Shown one piece after another: positions 4,774 through 8,490 of a DNA stretch of 8,490 nt. The translations under genes and the position numbers were made by a program. A model generated the notes under the pieces. It was not told the origin of the DNA and did not search any database. It worked only from the letters and a program-made list of their open reading frames with translations. Location of the stretch: contig DDJI01000121.1 of NCBI GenBank assembly GCA_002338885.1, forward strand, positions 4,266 through 12,755, given 5' to 3'. Numbering within the stretch: position 1 is the stretch's first letter; each line of letters begins with the position of its first letter. Source of the DNA: Ruminococcus sp. UBA1828 (GTDB lineage: Bacteria; Bacillota; Clostridia; Oscillospirales; Ruminococcaceae).

Positions 4774-5970
4774 ATGGATATTGTAAGGTTAGGAATAATA
4801 GGCATAGGTAATATCGGCACGGCGCATGCCCATGCGGTTTACGGCGGCGAGATATCCGGCATGAAGCTTAAAGCGGTCTGCGACGTAAACCCAAAAAGGC
4901 TTGAGTACGCAAAAGCCGCGTTTGACGGCGTCAAAAGGTTTTCAAGCGCCGACGAGCTTATCAAAAGCGGAACATGCGACGCCGTGATAGTGAGCGTGCC
5001 TCACAGACTTCACTCGCAGATATCTCAGGCGGCTTTAAAGGCGGGACTGCACGTTCTGTGCGAAAAGCCGGAGGATGTGTCTGTAGGGCGCGCGGATGCG
5101 TTAAACCGCGTGGCTCGGGAGAGCGGCAAGGTTTTTGCAATCATGCTTAATCAGCGCACCAACCCGCTGTTTAAAAAGCTGAAGCAGCTTGTCAGCTCGG
5201 GCAAGCTTGGCAGGATAAAAAACTCAGTGTGGATTGTGACAAACTGGTACCGCACTCAGCATTACTACGACTCGGGCGACTGGAGAGCGACGTGGAGCGG
5301 AGAAGGCGGCGGGGTGCTTTTAAATCAGGCGGTTCACAACCTCGACATATGGCAGTGGATATGCGGCATGCCCTCAAGCGTGACGGCGTTTTGTGACAGG
5401 GCGAGATATCATAACATCGAGGTTGAGGACGCGGCGACGATATTTGCAAGATACCCCGACGGTGCGACGGGAACCTTTATAACCTCCACCGGAGAATGTC
5501 CCGGGACAAACCGCTTTGAGGTGTCCGGCGAATACGGCAAGGCGGTCATAGAGGACGGCAGGCTGAAGCTTTGGCTGCTTGACTGCTCGGAGAGAAAAAT
5601 ATGCTTTGAGTCGGAGCGGGACTTTTACGAGGCAAAGCCGAGCGTTTATGAGTACCTGCCCGATGAAAAGGAAAGCGCACATAAGGGCGTGATACAGGCG
5701 TTTTCGGATGCCATACTCAAGGGCACGCCTCCGGTTGCATGGGGCGAAGAGGGGATAAACGAGCTGATGATTTCAAACGCCGCGTATCTTTCGCAGTGGA
5801 AAAACAACACCACTGTAAATCTGCCGATAGATGCCGATGAGTTTGAGCGCATGCTTGACAAAATGGCGCAAAGCTCTGAAAGCGCGCGCGAAAGTGCAAA
5901 GCCCGCCAAAAAAACCGAAAAACAAATCTCACATGTCGGCTACCAAAGCCGCTGGAGCGTAAACTGGTGA
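4774..5970 (+). CDS. Gfo/Idh/MocA-family NAD(P)-dependent oxidoreductase (second)
   Basis: This 398-residue paralogue of the preceding protein appears roughly half identical by eye along most of its length. It has the Rossmann motif GIIGIGNIGTAHA (7-19), the CEKP motif (96-99), and GEGGGVLLNQAVHNLDIWQW (176-195) with His188 and Asp191. Residues 164-185 are identical to 167-188 of the first copy. The Cys-Pro before the catalytic His becomes Ala-Val, and the downstream substrate domain diverges, so the two probably take related but different substrates or run opposite directions of one redox pair (inference). It ends in a Ser/Ala/Lys-rich linker (368-384) and a Trp-containing tail (SRWSVNW). 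No Shine-Dalgarno is evident in the eight-base gap, so translation probably depends on coupling. It is the last gene before the terminator at 6011. Confidence 0.88.
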   Translation: MDIVRLGIIGIGNIGTAHAHAVYGGEISGMKLKAVCDVNPKRLEYAKAAFDGVKRFSSADELIKSGTCDAVIVSVPHRLHSQISQAALKAGLHVLCEKPEDVSVGRADALNRVARESGKVFAIMLNQRTNPLFKKLKQLVSSGKLGRIKNSVWIVTNWYRTQHYYDSGDWRATWSGEGGGVLLNQAVHNLDIWQWICGMPSSVTAFCDRARYHNIEVEDAATIFARYPDGATGTFITSTGECPGTNRFEVSGEYGKAVIEDGRLKLWLLDCSERKICFESERDFYEAKPSVYEYLPDEKESAHKGVIQAFSDAILKGTPPVAWGEEGINELMISNAAYLSQWKNNTTVNLPIDADEFERMLDKMAQSSESARESAKPAKKTEKQISHVGYQSRWSVNW

Positions 5971-6000
5971 AAGCGCGGCACATGCTAAAAACATGGAGTT

Positions 6001-6046
6001 AAAAAACAAAACCGAGAAGGCAAGCTTTGCCCTCTCGGTGTTTTTT
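6001..6046. terminator. Bidirectional rho-independent terminator between convergent genes
   Basis: ACCGAGA (6011-6017) plus GGCAA (6019-6023) pair with TTGCC and TCTCGGT (6027-6039), with one A-C mismatch and a three-base loop. The plus strand continues into TTTTTT (6041-6046). On the minus strand the hairpin is followed by TTTTGTTTTTT (plus 6001-6011). It can therefore end both the sugar operon and the flavin reductase transcript, which arrives from the right. Confidence 0.88.
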
Positions 6047-6120
6047 ATTTGCTTTTTGCCGGACGGGTTGTGCCCGTTTTTCACAGCCATGTGCCGATGG
6101 GACGGCATGCGTGCGGCGCT

Positions 6121-6750
6121 TTATTTTGAGCGGGGCTGCTTTTTGGGCTTTGCCGTGCGGGATGCGTTTGACTGGCGGCGCTTTTTCCTCACCGAAAAGC
6201 CAAAGCACCCGAGCTTTTTCCCGAGAGCAAAGTACTCGCCGTGGCAGTACGCCGTAAGCCTTGCCCGATCAAGGCACAGCCTGCCGTTTTCGTCGATCAG
6301 CGAGCTTTGAACATCGACGGCGACCACGTCTGCTATGAACATGTCGTGCGACCCCAGGGGAATTACCCTGTCCACCCTGCACTCTATCGAGAGCGGGCTT
6401 GCATCCAAAACAGGCGCGGAAAGCTTTTGGGACGGCGAGACGCTCAGCCCGAGCGTTTTAAGTTTTTGCTCGTTTTTACCTGTGCGCACGCCTAAATAGT
6501 CCGCCGCACGCACAAGCTCTTCGCTTGTCAGGTTTATCACAAACTCGCCGGACTCCGCTATAATGCCGTATGAGTACCGCTCTTTTCTTATCGAGACGTA
6601 TACTTTCGGCGGGACGGTGTTTACTGTGCCTGTCCACGCCGCAGTCATGGCGTTAGGAGCATCCAAAGTCCCGCATGTCACTATTACCGCAGGGACGGGG
6701 GACAGTATTGCTCCCGCACCGAACGAAACCTTATTTGATGTATCCGACAT
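6121..6750 (-). CDS. Flavin reductase-family FMN-binding protein
   Basis: This 209-residue protein has the FMN-binding split-barrel of the flavin reductase-like family. The signature runs from PVPAVIVTCGTLDAPNAMTA (18-37) through PPKVYVSIRKERYSYGII (47-64) and GEFVINL (68-74). The core continues with LGVRTGKNEQK (86-96) and SIECRVDRVIPLGSHDMFI (121-139), a typical dimer-forming pattern. Such proteins bind FMN and reduce flavins or act as small oxidoreductases; in anaerobes many have unknown partners. The expected core ends near residue 188 (GCFGFSVRK). The remaining 20 residues are strongly basic (KKRRQ to the end) and not part of the family fold. Its start overlaps the end of the upstream membrane-protein gene by 20 nt, so they are probably co-transcribed. 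A purine-rich GAAGAGG lies about eight bases before the ATG. Confidence 0.85.
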   Translation of the reverse strand: MSDTSNKVSFGAGAILSPVPAVIVTCGTLDAPNAMTAAWTGTVNTVPPKVYVSIRKERYSYGIIAESGEFVINLTSEELVRAADYLGVRTGKNEQKLKTLGLSVSPSQKLSAPVLDASPLSIECRVDRVIPLGSHDMFIADVVAVDVQSSLIDENGRLCLDRARLTAYCHGEYFALGKKLGCFGFSVRKKRRQSNASRTAKPKKQPRSK

Positions 6751-7144
6751 ACTTATACGCCTCTTCTTCCGACGAAACCATCACTGCGGGAACCTCTTCA
6801 ATTCCGATGTTTTTGTTTATTCTCTCGCTTTCGGAGGACGAGTATTTGTCGGCGGACTTTGCCACGCCCTCTAAAATCGAGTCGAGGTTTATTTTGGACA
6901 CTCCCGCCTTTGCAAGCTTGTAAAGGCGCTTGTATGTCTTTAAGGAACGCTTTTTGGCTGACGGTTTTGAGGCGCGCGTAGCAAGCGAAACGGCCCTTTT
7001 ACTGCGCTTTGAGCGCTCAGGCCTTACAATCGTCGCCATGACACCTATCACCGCCGCCGTTACACCGAGCGCCGCAAGCTTTTCTAAACTCACAAGGTTT
7101 GTATACACCGCCGCGCCGCCCGATTTGCCGCTTATTTTTATCAT
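6731..7144 (-). CDS. Unrecognised small single-pass membrane protein with basic middle
   Basis: I do not recognise a family for this 137-residue protein. A short N-terminal segment is followed by one hydrophobic helix at about residues 22-40 (KLAALGVTAAVIGVMATIV). A very basic stretch follows at 41-80, with clusters such as RPERSKRSKR and KPSAKKRSLK. The C-terminal third is mixed and acidic, with SEEEAYKYVGYIK at the end. By the positive-inside rule the basic part would face the cytoplasm (inference), where it could contact RNA, DNA or acidic lipids. GGGAGA lies about eight bases before the ATG. A weak promoter-like pair, TTTGTA and TATACG spaced by 16, can be seen upstream on the minus strand. 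The frame shows steady coding character, and the 20-nt overlap with the flavin reductase gene supports it as real. Confidence 0.62.
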   Translation of the reverse strand: MIKISGKSGGAAVYTNLVSLEKLAALGVTAAVIGVMATIVRPERSKRSKRAVSLATRASKPSAKKRSLKTYKRLYKLAKAGVSKINLDSILEGVAKSADKYSSSESERINKNIGIEEVPAVMVSSEEEAYKYVGYIK

Positions 7145-7224
7145 AACATTTCTCCCATGCGTATAATGCGTTATGCTGATTTACAAAGAGCATACCACAT
7201 TTTTGCCTTCGATTCAACCTGCCC

Positions 7225-7255
7225 GCAAAAAAGGCGACAGATATTCTGCCGCCTT
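7225..7255 (-). terminator. Rho-independent terminator after superoxide reductase
   Basis: On the minus strand AAGGCGGCAG and CTGTCGCCTT form a 10-bp stem with one G-T wobble around AATAT, followed by a T-run (TTTTTTG, plus 7225-7232 reading overlapped with the stem end). The plus strand has no T-run on its side, so it acts only on minus-strand transcripts. It sits about 35 bases after the stop codon and separates this operon from the membrane protein gene. Confidence 0.85.
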
Positions 7256-7288
7256 TATGCCTTAGCCGAAAATTGCCGCTTGTATCCC

Positions 7289-7672
7289 TTATCCTTTGAA
7301 CTCTGTCATCCAAAGTCCGTGAAGGTTGCAGTAAGCGTAGATCTTGCACTCCTTCTTGTAGGGGAAGTGAACGGTGGTTGACTGCTCGGGGAACAAAACA
7401 ACCTTTGTCTCGACGTTGTCGCAAACCTGAGAAATCCACATGATGTAGTGCTCCTTTGTCATGGGATGCTCAACAGAACCGACCTTGACTATCAGCTCGT
7501 CGCCCGAAACCTCTACTACCGGCAGGTGCTTTTCCGTTGCCGCCTCGGTGGTGTTGGGGGTGAGTATGCTCATCTTCTGTCCGCAGCACAAGAGTCTGTC
7601 GGTGTTTCCTAAAACGTCCTCAACGACATTGCCGCAGATGGAGCATTTTGCGTAGTTGAATACTTCTTTCAT
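7289..7672 (-). CDS. dfx: Desulfoferrodoxin-type superoxide reductase
   Basis: This 127-residue protein is a two-iron-centre superoxide reductase, which reduces superoxide to hydrogen peroxide without making oxygen. The N-terminal desulforedoxin-like domain has Cys10 and Cys13 (KCSICG) and Cys29-Cys30 (LLCCGQKM) for the Fe(Cys)4 site. The catalytic neelaredoxin domain has the loop Glu47-Lys48-His49 (TEKHLPVVEV), His69 (VEHPM), His75 (EHYIMWI), Cys115 and His118 (YCNLHGLW). This is the full Fe(His)4Cys set, and the loop numbering matches well-studied enzymes. All ligands are present, so it should be active. The cytoplasmic enzyme uses rubredoxin or similar electron donors; none is encoded here. 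AGGAGG (7680-7685) lies seven bases before the ATG and touches the mgtE stop codon, so it is likely co-transcribed and coupled with mgtE. Confidence 0.95.
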   Translation of the reverse strand: MKEVFNYAKCSICGNVVEDVLGNTDRLLCCGQKMSILTPNTTEAATEKHLPVVEVSGDELIVKVGSVEHPMTKEHYIMWISQVCDNVETKVVLFPEQSTTVHFPYKKECKIYAYCNLHGLWMTEFKG

Positions 7673-7679
7673 GATTATA

Positions 7680-7685
7680 CCTCCT
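7680..7685 (-). promoter_or_regulatory. Shine-Dalgarno of dfx touching the mgtE stop
   Basis: The minus strand AGGAGG begins with the last base of the mgtE TAA (7685-7687) and lies seven bases from the dfx ATG. This geometry supports translation of dfx by ribosomes ending on mgtE or re-initiating nearby. Confidence 0.7.
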
Positions 7686-8490
7686 TAAATTCCTAACAAA
7701 GCTTGTGCAATCCAGAAATATGACAGCAGTGATATGGCGTCCACAATGGTTGTTATGAACGGGCTTGCCATTACCGCAGGATCAAAGCCTATGACCTTTG
7801 CGCCTATAGGAAGGGTACAGCCTATTATCTTGGCTATGAATACCGCGACCACAAGCGTCAGGCATACCACAAGCGCAACCATTGCGTTTATATCAGAGTT
7901 GCCCAACAGCAATCTATCCACAAGCATTATTTTTACAAAGTTTACTACAGCGAGGACTACTCCGCACAAAACCGCCACGCGCATTTCCTTCCACAGAACC
8001 TTCAGCACGTCTTTTAGCTGGATGTTTCCGAGCGAAAGTCCGCGGATTATCGTCGTGGACGACTGTCCGCCGGCGTTTCCTCCGGTGTCCATAAGCATCG
8101 GTATAAACGCAGTCAGCGCAACGCTCGCCGCAAGCTTTTCCTCAAATCCCGTGATTATCATTCCGGTGAAGGTCGCCGAAACCATCAAAATCAAAAGCCA
8201 TGGGATTCTCTTTAAAAACGTCTCGAAAACGCTGGTCTTAAAGTACGGCTTGTCCGTGGGGACGATAGCCGCCATCAACTCGATATCCTCCGTGTTTTCA
8301 TCCTGCATTACGTCTATGGCGTCGTCTACGGTTACTATACCGACAAGACGGTTTTCGCCGTCAACTACGGGAAGTGCGAGGAGGTCGTACTTTGCAAACG
8401 TCGCCGCAACCGTTTCCTTGTCCTCTTTTGTGTTCACGCTTATGACGTTCTCATCCATTATCTGCTCGACCTTGGTGTTCTGCGGCGCGG
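7685..8490 (-). CDS. mgtE: MgtE magnesium transporter, C-terminal part (cut by edge)
   Basis: The gene enters from the right edge; its reading frame is open to 8488 with no start, so the Met at 8458 is internal. Counting from that Met, the end of the CBS pair is at about 1-60 (VEQIMDENVISVNT, LPVVDGENRLVGIVTVDD). A linker helix follows, then the membrane pore domain with about five helices (86-104, 110-123, 160-180, 192-213, 236-257). Signature motifs are MDTGGNAGGQSST (123-135) and GFDPAVMASPF (224-234), which holds the pore aspartate. MgtE is a homodimeric, Mg2+-gated channel whose cytosolic N and CBS domains close the pore when Mg2+ is high. The C-terminal end is normal. The N domain and first CBS lie outside the window. 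The superoxide reductase gene follows 12 nt downstream. Confidence 0.95.
   Translation of the reverse strand, partial: APQNTKVEQIMDENVISVNTKEDKETVAATFAKYDLLALPVVDGENRLVGIVTVDDAIDVMQDENTEDIELMAAIVPTDKPYFKTSVFETFLKRIPWLLILMVSATFTGMIITGFEEKLAASVALTAFIPMLMDTGGNAGGQSSTTIIRGLSLGNIQLKDVLKVLWKEMRVAVLCGVVLAVVNFVKIMLVDRLLLGNSDINAMVALVVCLTLVVAVFIAKIIGCTLPIGAKVIGFDPAVMASPFITTIVDAISLLSYFWIAQALLGI

Noticed and set aside
5971..6120. Additional small gene between the convergent operons
   Set aside because: Plus-strand open frames here run through the terminator and antisense to the flavin reductase gene, with no ribosome-binding site.

Overview
The window reads as a stretch of chromosome from an anaerobic Gram-positive (Clostridia-like, possibly gut) bacterium. 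This is inferred from strong AGGAGG ribosome-binding sites, heavy ATA and AGA/AGG codon use, a desulfoferrodoxin-type superoxide reductase, a DUF4190 membrane protein, and the SRP RNA variant at the left edge. No mobile element, CRISPR array, tRNA or rRNA is visible.

Left part (1-1840). The 5' portion of an SRP (4.5S-like) RNA runs off the left edge on the minus strand. A 70-residue Cro/CI-type regulator (minus, 229-441) and a 91-residue DUF4190 membrane protein (plus, 671-946) are divergent. Their intergenic region carries two near-consensus promoters that share one -35 palindrome, plus an inverted repeat over the plus-strand -10. The gap 442-670 is therefore mainly regulatory; 81-228 shows nothing convincing. 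A terminator (986-1020) closes the DUF4190 gene. An Lgt-like diacylglyceryl transferase with altered signature residues follows (1046-1840).

Middle part (1869-6046). A promoter overlapped by an inverted repeat precedes a compact plus-strand operon of four genes: two divalent-metal TIM-barrel sugar isomerase/epimerase-family enzymes joined by an ATGA overlap, then two tandem paralogous Gfo/Idh/MocA NAD(P)-dependent oxidoreductases. The set looks like an intracellular route that oxidises a sugar, polyol or glycoside and then isomerises, epimerises or eliminates. Myo-inositol-like and 3-keto-glycoside routes are the closest known logic. No transporter, kinase or glycosidase is present to fix the substrate. 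A strong, apparently bidirectional terminator (6001-6046) ends the operon.

Right part (6121-8490, all minus). Reading from the right edge leftwards: the C-terminal half of an MgtE magnesium transporter, then a superoxide reductase 12 nt downstream whose Shine-Dalgarno touches the mgtE stop codon, then a minus-strand terminator. Next come a small unrecognised single-pass membrane protein with a very basic middle and a flavin reductase-family protein that overlaps it by 20 nt. These converge on the bidirectional terminator.

Most genes belong to known families. The parts most worth a second look are the four-gene sugar cassette with its promoter palindrome, the divergent promoter architecture around the small regulator, the atypical Lgt, and the mgtE-superoxide reductase pairing.
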